The notes below the pieces were generated by a model, which was given only the letters and a program-made list of their open reading frames with translations, did no database searches and was not told where the DNA came from. Positions 7,142 through 14,124 of a stretch of 47,145 nucleotides of DNA are shown here, in pieces (position 1 is the stretch's first letter; every line of letters starts with the position of its first letter). The DNA lies in IMG/VR virus record IMGVR_UViG_3300010042_000012, positions 1-47,145 of that record; one strand, 5' to 3'. A program made the translations under genes and the position numbers. The stretch comes from a virus.

Positions 7142-10100
7142 TTAGTAATTGTTATCGAACTGCGATTTAATCGTCCAGCCTCCGGCAGCATATTTATATG
7201 TCGTGCTTGATCCTCCATTAACAGATAACGCACTGGTATTAACCGGCCTTAGTGTCCGGTACATAATATAATTATAATCGTCATTATTTGCCAGGACAGT
7301 CACTTCGCATCCATCTTTAAGCGGTAAAGCATATTCGACAGGTGGTCCTGTCCTGCCAGGAAAATTATTATAGACTTCTTTTATAAAGGTTATGAACGAC
7401 CCGGAGGCACCTACGTTGTAAAGTACGTACTCATATAATGTCGGGTCGATATAAGTCAATGATCCGGGACCACCCCCGTTGATCAGCTTAGTTGTCGTTC
7501 CGTTTATGTTCAGCCCTTCCATCAAAGCCATTCCATTTCGGGCGTACAGACTTATATTCCTTCCACCGACACCTAAAACAGAAGTTGCGCCGCTTGCGTC
7601 GAAAATCATTCCGATATTATCGCCGCCGACAGTTGGTGCATTTACTTCGATCCTACCCAGGATCTTTCCTTCGCCGGCACTGCCTGGCTGTAGGTTCGTA
7701 CCGATAGCCGCAAATATTCCAGCAGGATCGTTCCGGAATATCAGTCGGGCTTCACCAAGGAACTGTTCGGCTGCTGCCGGATCTCCTTCAGGCTTTCCGT
7801 AATTGCTGATCGATCCGTTTTCGATCCTTATATTCCCGAACTGCCCCCGATCCATCCAGGCAAAGCCTCGCCCGTTTACTCTGAACGGGGTCTGTCCGGC
7901 ACGACCTTCTTCCTCGGTACCTCCGGCAAAGATCCGGTAGCCCGACGCGTCTTCGTCCTCACTGCCCAAAAGCCCTGCCTGTACTGCGTAACCATCGGGA
8001 TCAGAACTATCCATACCCTCGACCGCGACAAGCAATCTTGAATAGTTTTTACCGTTCTGCAGGATACGCCACGGAGCCGTATTAGCATTCAGAAAAGAAG
8101 TACCTGACCAGAAACGAACCGATTCCGGCTGAGTACCTTTTCCTGATACACCAGCCCAAACTGTACTCTTGTCCCCTGCCAGCTGCAGCAGTCCCGAGGT
8201 TATGATTCCTCCATCTATCGCGGTTGCCGTATTATCGTAATTAAAAGGCTCTACCCAATCGTTCGGGTCGAAATTCTGCCCGTTGAACTTGGTCTCGATC
8301 GACCGTCTAAGCCCTAAATCTTCACTCATCCATAGATCGCCGTCTTCGTAAGGCGCGACCGGCTGTGCGGTAAATAGTTGGATCTCTGCGTCACCGTTCA
8401 GACGGGTAAACTGTTTCTGGTATGATTTCAATACTTTCGGATCACTGACCGGCTGCCAGCCGCCACCCGATCGTTTCGAAACCGTATTAGCCGCGGTATT
8501 GTACCAGTGGTCGCCTGCGTGGAATGCTTCTTCACCTCCTGGCCATGTTGCCGGATTCGTGCCCTGAAACCATGCCGTCACCTTGCCGTTTACGTAGGTG
8601 TCGAGATCTTCGGTAACTGTAACCGCGTAGAACGTATCTGTCGCCGCGCCTATGTCGGAAAGATCCCGATAGTTGCCTTCCGAATCGAGGAATTTTATAT
8701 ATCCCCCGATAGCTCCTAAATCGAGATCGAAGTACGTTTTTCCGTCAAAGGATTGTATACGGCCTGTTTTTATAAAGCGCCCATTTATAGCTGTCGCCCC
8801 GTACGTGAGACTAATCCAGCGAACCCCGTCTATTACAGAATGGAGCGTACCTACTAAAAAATGGTAATAGTTATTGTCCGAATCAGGTAGAAGTTGTTCA
8901 GTACTGAAAATAATATTTCCGTCTTGAAAATCTGTTTTGCTCAACTTGGCGTATATGTACCTGGCCGCATTGTCCTGCATCGTGGTCGAACTTGAATTTA
9001 TTTTCCAGGACACGATTTCTTCTTTCAGCGCGTAATGGATCAGGTATCCCTCAGATACTTCGACCACGTTTGCATCACCTTCGAAATTAGGCTGGAAAAT
9101 AACATCCTGCAGTATGAACTGCTGAGACTTGGCACCGACGACAAGCATTAAGGTTTCAATCGATTCCGGCTTAATTTTCCCACCGTCAAAATACCCGTCC
9201 GTATCAAAGACCATCGCTAAAAGTTCTAAAGTACTCAGCCAGCCGCGCCGCGCGTTGGCCGGATCTCTGAGATCGTTATACTTTATGATCTTATCCGTGT
9301 CCCTAATCTTATTGATAATCTCGACTATCGTTACCGTCTGATAGGTATCGTCCAGTGTAAGATTATATTTATAGGGTTTCAGAATATCACGCCGTAAACC
9401 GATTATACGGCTGCTTTTATCAATCGCGAAATCCGTATCAATTACTTTCACATAATCCCCGATTTCAAATACATTGACGATCGAACCGGCTCCGGCCAAA
9501 CCTGCCAGGTACGGTTCGTAAGGCTGCAGCGCGTACTGTACTTTCGGCGATTTACTTTGCTCCAGGTATTGTTCGGCTTTAAATCTCAGTTCGTTCTCAG
9601 CCACTTCTGTGTATGTCTCCGGCATGATAATATCAAGGATCACATATTCATCACCTACTGACATTTGGAAAGCTACCTCGTCCGGGTTTGGGAACTGCAG
9701 GCCGCGTTCATCTTTATAAGGCAGCAGCGTGAAAGTTTTCGTCGTATGATCGTAACCCGTTTTCGCAACCAGGGAAAAGTCAAAGCCTGCCAGGTTGCCG
9801 GATTTAAAACTAATTTTAGGCTCGTTACCGGATAATATGTACTTAGTATCAGTACCGTCCTTTGCGAACAGGTCGAAATCCATCGACGTATCTCGGAATG
9901 AATTCACGCTGACGACCGAAGTAACTGACCCCGTTCTGTGTGGATAAATGTCTTCCCATACCTGAATTCCTTCTATGATGTCGAAAGCCGCTATCGATTC
10001 CGGGCTGTCGATATATCCAGGATCAGCCAGTTTCAAACGAGGTGAATAGCCTCGGTAATTCGAAGGGATATTTTTATTTCCTCCGAACGGGTAGAGCCGG

Positions 10101-10762
10101 TTTATAATGTCTGAATTGTCTACAGTCTGCCTTTTCAGTTCATAAAGACCGCCTCCTCGCCCATACTCATAAGTGTGCCCTAAGACCTGACCGGCTTTTC
10201 GGATATGTAAAGTATGCGAGTTCGATCCTTGAACTATGTCAAATTCCGTGTCGAATTCCTTGCATATCTGCTGCAGTGCTGACAGGCAGTTCGTATCGTT
10301 GAACGATATTGCTTTCGCTGCTGTCGTCGGAAACTGCCCCTTTATCCAGGAACCGCCGCCGAAAACCCTCGTCAGGTTATTGATCAGTACGTCAAGATAA
10401 AATTCCGCATCGCCGATCAAAGGGAAGTCGCCCGAGGTGCTGAAACCTGAAACGTCCTGATTGAAGAACACCGCACGGCGTAGCGTGTACTGTGGCCCTT
10501 CCAGAATTGTCTCGTAAGTAAAGTTGCGTTCTCCGTTTTTGGTTGCATCAGGCATTTGGTTCATCCGGTATTTTTTACCGAATACGGTTACCTCGAAACC
10601 GATCTCAAGCGGCAGCGGCAGAACTGATTGTATCGTCAGCTTTACTATATCCTGCCCCAATAGATCCTGAGCCTGTTCCGCTTTTACAACAGTACAGGCC
10701 GGTTCACGTAAAAATAAAGGCAGCGTTAAGCCACCTTTTTTAAGTTCGATTTGATCTGGCAT
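7142..10762 (-). CDS. Tail-tip/hub protein (Tal-like, baseplate) of 1206 aa
   Basis: A large protein at the distal end of the tail gene run, expected to form the tail hub that contacts the cell. The first ~400 residues look like the beta-rich hub domains of siphovirus Tal proteins (for example YETILEGPQYTLRRAVFF; CLSALQQICKEFDTEFDIV; GGGLYELKRQTVDNSDIINRLYPFGG, a pattern common in Bacteroidota phage tail proteins). Later parts carry Gly/Asp-rich beta segments with carbohydrate-binding or fibre character (WPGGEEAFHAGDHWYNTAANTV about residues 740-765; NGSISNYG). The C-terminus is beta-rich and may bind the receptor. It follows the 107-aa and LamG/Dit-like genes in the usual tail order. The exact adsorption role is inferred. 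Confidence 0.8.
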   Translation of the reverse strand: MPDQIELKKGGLTLPLFLREPACTVVKAEQAQDLLGQDIVKLTIQSVLPLPLEIGFEVTVFGKKYRMNQMPDATKNGERNFTYETILEGPQYTLRRAVFFNQDVSGFSTSGDFPLIGDAEFYLDVLINNLTRVFGGGSWIKGQFPTTAAKAISFNDTNCLSALQQICKEFDTEFDIVQGSNSHTLHIRKAGQVLGHTYEYGRGGGLYELKRQTVDNSDIINRLYPFGGNKNIPSNYRGYSPRLKLADPGYIDSPESIAAFDIIEGIQVWEDIYPHRTGSVTSVVSVNSFRDTSMDFDLFAKDGTDTKYILSGNEPKISFKSGNLAGFDFSLVAKTGYDHTTKTFTLLPYKDERGLQFPNPDEVAFQMSVGDEYVILDIIMPETYTEVAENELRFKAEQYLEQSKSPKVQYALQPYEPYLAGLAGAGSIVNVFEIGDYVKVIDTDFAIDKSSRIIGLRRDILKPYKYNLTLDDTYQTVTIVEIINKIRDTDKIIKYNDLRDPANARRGWLSTLELLAMVFDTDGYFDGGKIKPESIETLMLVVGAKSQQFILQDVIFQPNFEGDANVVEVSEGYLIHYALKEEIVSWKINSSSTTMQDNAARYIYAKLSKTDFQDGNIIFSTEQLLPDSDNNYYHFLVGTLHSVIDGVRWISLTYGATAINGRFIKTGRIQSFDGKTYFDLDLGAIGGYIKFLDSEGNYRDLSDIGAATDTFYAVTVTEDLDTYVNGKVTAWFQGTNPATWPGGEEAFHAGDHWYNTAANTVSKRSGGGWQPVSDPKVLKSYQKQFTRLNGDAEIQLFTAQPVAPYEDGDLWMSEDLGLRRSIETKFNGQNFDPNDWVEPFNYDNTATAIDGGIITSGLLQLAGDKSTVWAGVSGKGTQPESVRFWSGTSFLNANTAPWRILQNGKNYSRLLVAVEGMDSSDPDGYAVQAGLLGSEDEDASGYRIFAGGTEEEGRAGQTPFRVNGRGFAWMDRGQFGNIRIENGSISNYGKPEGDPAAAEQFLGEARLIFRNDPAGIFAAIGTNLQPGSAGEGKILGRIEVNAPTVGGDNIGMIFDASGATSVLGVGGRNISLYARNGMALMEGLNINGTTTKLINGGGPGSLTYIDPTLYEYVLYNVGASGSFITFIKEVYNNFPGRTGPPVEYALPLKDGCEVTVLANNDDYNYIMYRTLRPVNTSALSVNGGSSTTYKYAAGGWTIKSQFDNNY

Positions 10763-10765
10763 AAT

Positions 10766-11089
10766 TTACTTTTTTAATCTGCTGGTTATAGATCTTCTGA
10801 TCGGCACACCTAATAGTTTATGGCCTTGAGCCATACCGTTTAGGTAATCGACAGCTACAACGCCCATCGCTCTGGCTTGCGTCGACTTCAGTTCCGATAA
10901 TCCTGCATATGTCTTTCGATCATCGGCCAGAATATCTACTATCGCCTCGAAACCCTCTTTAATGTCGGGGTTATTCTGGTACGTCCAATCGATTGTTTTA
11001 TCCTCCAGAATATCCTGTACTGAAGTTAAAAGTTCTTCGATTTCTTCCTCTGTCGGTATTTTAAAAACGTCTTGTTTTACTGGTTCCAT
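10766..11089 (-). CDS. Small tail-region protein (107 aa)
   Basis: An acidic, helical N-terminal half (EEEIEELLTSVQDILEDKTIDW) and a basic C-terminus (GVPIRRSITSRLKK). It lies between the LamG/Dit-like protein and the hub protein with gaps of 5 and 3 bp, so it is part of the tail-tip operon. It could be a tail-tip assembly factor. I do not recognise a family. Confidence 0.6.
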   Translation of the reverse strand: MEPVKQDVFKIPTEEEIEELLTSVQDILEDKTIDWTYQNNPDIKEGFEAIVDILADDRKTYAGLSELKSTQARAMGVVAVDYLNGMAQGHKLLGVPIRRSITSRLKK

Positions 11090-11094
11090 AATTT

Positions 11095-12276
11095 TTATAT
11101 TCTGTTATGTAATACTATTGCATTCGTGCTAAATCCGGTAATGTCTTCTATATTACCCGAAATGACGACGTATTTATCGCCGCCGCCTGAATAACTATGG
11201 TTCAAAGTTACGCCGGTTCCATAGACATTATATGTCTTTGAGCCGTCGCCCCATGAAATAGATAATAATTTCCGGCTCGTTAAGGAGATCGAAACCGAGT
11301 TCCCTGTCACTTTTAAAATACGTTTGACCGGCTCCGGCTCCCTGAGTAACAAATCAAAACGGAGGTGATACGGTCCCGTGTTACGCCATTTGTTTTTAGC
11401 TTTTAAAGGCTGAGCGTGATAAACGTCATATAATAAAGGCTTAGATCCGGCATTGATCTGGAGCCGCTGAGTTCCCGGAGCCTCGAATATTGATCTGACC
11501 TGCAACCACTTCGAAACCAGTTCATCCTGAGTAGACGCTTTTAGCCAGCAGCCGAGTTCTATTTCACGAACATCGAGAACTGGTTTGGTTAGGTCTACTA
11601 CCTCGCCGTGGTAATCGTCCCAATCGAAGGTTAAAGGGTTTTTACGGCCTGGCATATCCAGGATGCCGTCTATACGTTCGATCACGACGCCGAGATCTCG
11701 TAGGTTTACATTATTTATTAGGAAGTCCACAGGTTGTAGCGTTTGATTTATATTGTCGTCGATCTGATCTACTGTCAATGCGTAATCGTAAACTTTCGTA
11801 CTGTCAAGTGAACAATACCCGGCTGTGTTCTTGCCGTTATCATTTACGAGCGCAAAGCCGGTCATATTGAAAGGCCTTGTAAATGTACCCTTTATTTTAC
11901 CGTCCAGAAAAACCGAAATTATTTCGCCCTTCTGAGTAGCTACGAAATGTTGCCAGTAGGTAATCGAAGAATGCAGGTCGATAGAGATCTCGTTATTGAT
12001 TCCAGGGAATTTAAAGATTACAAAGGACTGCATCGAACCTTCTCCGGTCGATTCTGCTTTCACCCAGGATTCGACGCTGAAATCTGCTGCAAAGTTTATT
12101 ACCTGCGGAATGATTTCGGCCTTACCTTCTCCGGGAAAGTATACACAGTTATTGAATTTACCAGGTATAAAACGGCCTGCCTCGATAGCTGCATGGTGCG
12201 CGCCTGGTCCGTAGTCATACGCTACTGTCGAACCATCTGGTTCATCGAAAGGAATATCTAATATTAATTCAGCCAT
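11095..12276 (-). CDS. Dit-like distal tail protein with N-terminal LamG-like domain and C-terminal PKD-like domain
   Basis: Residues about 1-180 form a concanavalin/LamG-type fold: LILDIPFDEPDGSTVAYDYGPGAHHA, FSVESWVKAES, YWQHFVATQKGEIISVFLDGK and AGYCSLDSTKVYDYALT are the usual strands of such domains. Residues about 185-330 look like a distal tail protein core (NNVNLRDLGVVIERIDGILDMP; YHLRFDLLLREPEP). The last ~60 residues, ISWGDGSKTYNV...HSYSGGGDKYVVISG, resemble a PKD-type beta-sandwich. Sugar binding by the LamG part would place an adhesin at the tail tip. The gene precedes the hub gene, as Dit precedes Tal. Domain boundaries are approximate. Confidence 0.75.
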   Translation of the reverse strand: MAELILDIPFDEPDGSTVAYDYGPGAHHAAIEAGRFIPGKFNNCVYFPGEGKAEIIPQVINFAADFSVESWVKAESTGEGSMQSFVIFKFPGINNEISIDLHSSITYWQHFVATQKGEIISVFLDGKIKGTFTRPFNMTGFALVNDNGKNTAGYCSLDSTKVYDYALTVDQIDDNINQTLQPVDFLINNVNLRDLGVVIERIDGILDMPGRKNPLTFDWDDYHGEVVDLTKPVLDVREIELGCWLKASTQDELVSKWLQVRSIFEAPGTQRLQINAGSKPLLYDVYHAQPLKAKNKWRNTGPYHLRFDLLLREPEPVKRILKVTGNSVSISLTSRKLLSISWGDGSKTYNVYGTGVTLNHSYSGGGDKYVVISGNIEDITGFSTNAIVLHNRI

Positions 12277-12308
12277 AAAACAAATATAAAATATTTTTAC
12301 GGTACCGC

Positions 12309-12345
12309 TTGCATAGTAAAATTTTATTTTTACCTTTGCATATCA
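12309..12345 (+). promoter_or_regulatory. Promoter B (copy 2 of the 37-bp repeated promoter)
   Basis: TTG at 12309 and TACCTTTG at 12331-12338, 19 bp apart. The block runs from TTGCATAG to TTTGCATATCA like copies 1 and 3. It drives the plus-strand cassette 12371-13881. Because the XRE-type protein at 13654 belongs to this transcript, autoregulation through this block is a reasonable inference. Confidence 0.85.
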
Positions 12346-12370
12346 AGTTTAAAACAAAACACTTATCAAG

Positions 12371-12619
12371 ATGTATCAATTTAACGAGTTCCCTAAATTA
12401 AAAGCCTTGAAACCTCAGTTCGTAGCTGCAATGCCTCAACGTATCGTTTCAGAGAACAGCGGCCAGAAAGTAGAATTTAAAAACGGCATATCTGGAGCCG
12501 TATTTTCCCGTGGCTTTACACATATCCCTTTTCTGGATGCACCGGCAGGCTATCAGACGATACTGGCGCAACATAAATCTGATCCTCTTATCTGGATCGT
12601 AGTCTTCGCTGAAATATGA
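12371..12619 (+). CDS. Hypothetical cassette protein (82 aa)
   Basis: First gene of the plus-strand cassette, about 25 bp downstream of promoter B. It begins MYQFNEFPKLKALKPQFVAA and has two beta-type stretches (GISGAVFSRGFTHIPF; HKSDPLIWIVVFAEI). The hydrophobic C-terminus is too short and too irregular to call a membrane anchor with confidence. Its stop overlaps the next ATG. No family is recognised. Confidence 0.65.
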   Translation: MYQFNEFPKLKALKPQFVAAMPQRIVSENSGQKVEFKNGISGAVFSRGFTHIPFLDAPAGYQTILAQHKSDPLIWIVVFAEI

Positions 12620-12705
12620 AATATATTCTAATCGCTTCAGCAGTCGTGAGCTGCGGAATTCTCCTGATCGCCTTGTATAATTTCTATTTTAATCCAAAGA
12701 AATAA
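12616..12705 (+). CDS. Tiny membrane protein (29 aa)
   Basis: An ATG at 12616, overlapping the previous TGA, opens a 29-codon frame, MKYILIASAVVSCGILLIAL then YNFYFNPKK. It is a single transmembrane helix with a basic tail. The stop overlaps the next start (TAATG). Its place in a perfectly interlocked gene series is the main evidence that it is expressed. A membrane immunity or toxin-like role is possible but not shown. Confidence 0.6.
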   Translation: MKYILIASAVVSCGILLIALYNFYFNPKK

Positions 12706-13103
12706 TGGAGCCCCCTATCATTTTACCGATAATCGCTATATCTGCCGTATCGGTTTGGCTAATTTATGTTATTATAGTAGGCCACATGAACACTAGCAGA
12801 TCCTTTATTAGATCTGGTTTTAATCCGGTAGCTTTCAATTCCAGCCAATATGAATGGAAACCAGACAAAAACAAGATTAAAGGGCACGTAACTACTTCAT
12901 TCGACGTAACACTAAATAAAGTAACATACCACCCTATAGTATCTATTTACGAACAAGGTACGGGTTGGAAATGTATAGACCTAAGTATTAAGACATTTAA
13001 ACGGCCTGACGGTACTTCTTACCGCCGATTCATGCCGGAGTATTCAGAAGGTGAGGCTCAATTAATAATCTACCAATTTATTTTTAACTACCAAAAACCA
13101 TGA
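12705..13103 (+). CDS. Membrane-anchored hypothetical protein (132 aa)
   Basis: One N-terminal transmembrane helix (about residues 4-27, IILPIIAISAVSVWLIYVII) is followed by a soluble domain of about 100 residues rich in beta-type sequence (KIKGHVTTSFDVTLNKVTYH; GTGWKCIDLSIKTFKRPDG). It overlaps both neighbours by 1-4 bp. The soluble domain could face either side of the inner membrane. Its company, a tiny membrane protein and a lipoprotein, fits a cell-envelope function such as superinfection exclusion; this is inferred from context. Confidence 0.65.
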   Translation: MEPPIILPIIAISAVSVWLIYVIIVGHMNTSRSFIRSGFNPVAFNSSQYEWKPDKNKIKGHVTTSFDVTLNKVTYHPIVSIYEQGTGWKCIDLSIKTFKRPDGTSYRRFMPEYSEGEAQLIIYQFIFNYQKP

Positions 13104-13465
13104 GATCTATTTTCAAATTTTTCGCAATCATTATTTTTGCTATGCTGGGTATTGGCTGCCAGGATCAGGTAATCGAAGTACAGCCAATAAAAGATCAGTT
13201 CATAAATACTGAATGGTCCGTATTTCAGACAAACGACATTAACGGTCGCCCGATCTTCAAAACCTTAAGGTTCAAAAAACCGGATATAGTGGAAATCGAT
13301 TACCGGATCGACAAAACTACGCTTTATACTCCGGTAGGGGAGTTCAACTACCTAACCCAGGAGAATAAAATATGGGTAAAAAACCCCGATAACACCATCG
13401 CCCCAGGTGAGATCGTAGACGGTAAATTCTTATTTGGAGGCGAAACCTTTACACGGGATAAATAA
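13100..13465 (+). CDS. Small lipoprotein (121 aa), candidate superinfection-exclusion protein
   Basis: The signal peptide is MRSIFKFFAIIIFAMLGIGC, with the lipobox LGIGC (Cys20) and Gln at +2. The mature part begins QDQVIEVQPIKDQFINTEWSV and looks like a small beta-barrel (IFKTLRFKKPDIVEIDYR; YTPVGEFNYLTQENKIWVK; EIVDGKFLFGGETF), reminiscent of lipocalin-like or META-like folds of Bacteroidota lipoproteins. Phage lipoproteins made from separate small operons, such as Llp of T5 and Ltp of TP-J34, often block a second infection; the same role here is an inference. The gene overlaps its upstream neighbour by 4 bp. Confidence 0.72.
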   Translation: MRSIFKFFAIIIFAMLGIGCQDQVIEVQPIKDQFINTEWSVFQTNDINGRPIFKTLRFKKPDIVEIDYRIDKTTLYTPVGEFNYLTQENKIWVKNPDNTIAPGEIVDGKFLFGGETFTRDK

Positions 13466-13466
13466 A

Positions 13467-13649
13467 ATGAGTGATACTAAAATAACAAGGCTCTACACTG
13501 ACGGAAAGGTGCGAGATACCGAAGGAAATGTTTTAGGGGAATCCGATTTTAAAAATTTTGCCGGATTATTTATGGACAAAGATGATCACGGAGATTACGC
13601 CGAATTCGGCAAAGTATGGCGTCCTGAGTACTTACCTAAAACAGAATAG
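13467..13649 (+). CDS. Small hypothetical cassette protein (60 aa)
   Basis: The ATG at 13467 is one base past the lipoprotein stop and is preferred over an upstream non-ATG start inside that gene. The protein is acidic and begins MSDTKITRLYTDGKVRDTEG. A beta-hairpin-like start is followed by a loop rich in Asp (MDKDDHGDYAEFGKVW). No family is recognised. Confidence 0.6.
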   Translation: MSDTKITRLYTDGKVRDTEGNVLGESDFKNFAGLFMDKDDHGDYAEFGKVWRPEYLPKTE

Positions 13650-13653
13650 AGAT

Positions 13654-13881
13654 ATGAGTTACAAATCAGAATTATCGAACCGAACGCGAAAGCAGCTGGT
13701 CGGTTTAATCGAATCGTCAGGAATGACCAAGGCAGATTTCGCAAAAAAGGCGGGAGTATCTAAACAAAACCTGAATGCTTTCCGAGTAAATGGCAACCCA
13801 CTAAATTTAAAAACCGTCGAAAATTTGGCATCTGCTTTGGATTTAGAAACTGAATTAACTTTCAAGCCAAAAGTAAAATAA
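13654..13881 (+). CDS. XRE/Cro-type helix-turn-helix DNA-binding protein (75 aa)
   Basis: The ATG at 13654, 4 bp after the previous stop, is chosen over an upstream TTG in the same frame. The body is one HTH_3-like domain: MTKADFAKKAGVSKQNLNAF holds the helix-turn-helix, and NLKTVENLASALDLE the following helices. No dimerisation or protease-sensitive domain is present, so it is more like a small Cro/antitoxin-type regulator than a CI repressor. It is the only clear sequence-specific transcription regulator in the window and is encoded from promoter B. It is a candidate for binding the three repeated promoters. An antitoxin-like role with a neighbour is an alternative. Confidence 0.78.
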   Translation: MSYKSELSNRTRKQLVGLIESSGMTKADFAKKAGVSKQNLNAFRVNGNPLNLKTVENLASALDLETELTFKPKVK

Positions 13882-13882
13882 T

Positions 13883-13919
13883 AAAAACCCCTGGACGAAT
13901 CTACTGTCCAGGGGTTTTT
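13883..13919 (+). terminator. Strong bidirectional hairpin terminator
   Basis: A perfect 14-bp stem, AAAAACCCCTGGAC with GTCCAGGGGTTTTT, closes a 9-nt loop, 2 bp after the XRE gene stop. A/T runs on both sides let it end the cassette (plus) and also stop read-through from the opposing tape measure gene (minus). Confidence 0.92.
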
Positions 13920-14124
13920 CGCTTTACTGTCTTATCTTCTGTCCGATTTCTGTCTTCGGTAACTTACTGATAATAAAAGTGCCAAACAGTAGGACTTAAT
14001 AGACATTAAAATAATATATAATTAATATATTTATATATAGAGAATATAGCCTCTATAGCTCTTATACTCTATATAGTATATTAGCTCTTTAGGACTTTTT
14101 TGTGTCTTCGGTCTTTCTGTCTTT
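13920..14124. other. AT-rich gap with CTGTC repeats between convergent genes
   Basis: About 205 bp without a gene. CTGTC occurs at 13927, 13939, 13950 and 14117, and also in the terminator at 13904. TGTCTTCGGT is directly repeated at 13951-13960 and 14103-14112. Between them, 14007-14096 is almost pure A/T with several short palindromes (for example CTATATAG). The combination could be a replication or regulatory site, or decayed sequence left by insertion of the cassette. No function is demonstrated. Confidence 0.45.

Noticed and set aside
7479-9341. Several 60-107-codon plus-strand frames opposite the tail hub gene
   Set aside because: All lie within a well-supported minus-strand gene, have odd compositions (Pro/Ser/Arg-rich) and no promoters; they are shadows of its codon use.
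12281-12288. TATATTTG -7-like box on the minus strand before the LamG/Dit-like gene
   Set aside because: It is only 4 bp from the ATG, leaving no leader, and there is no TTG at the right distance; probably chance in an A/T-rich gap.
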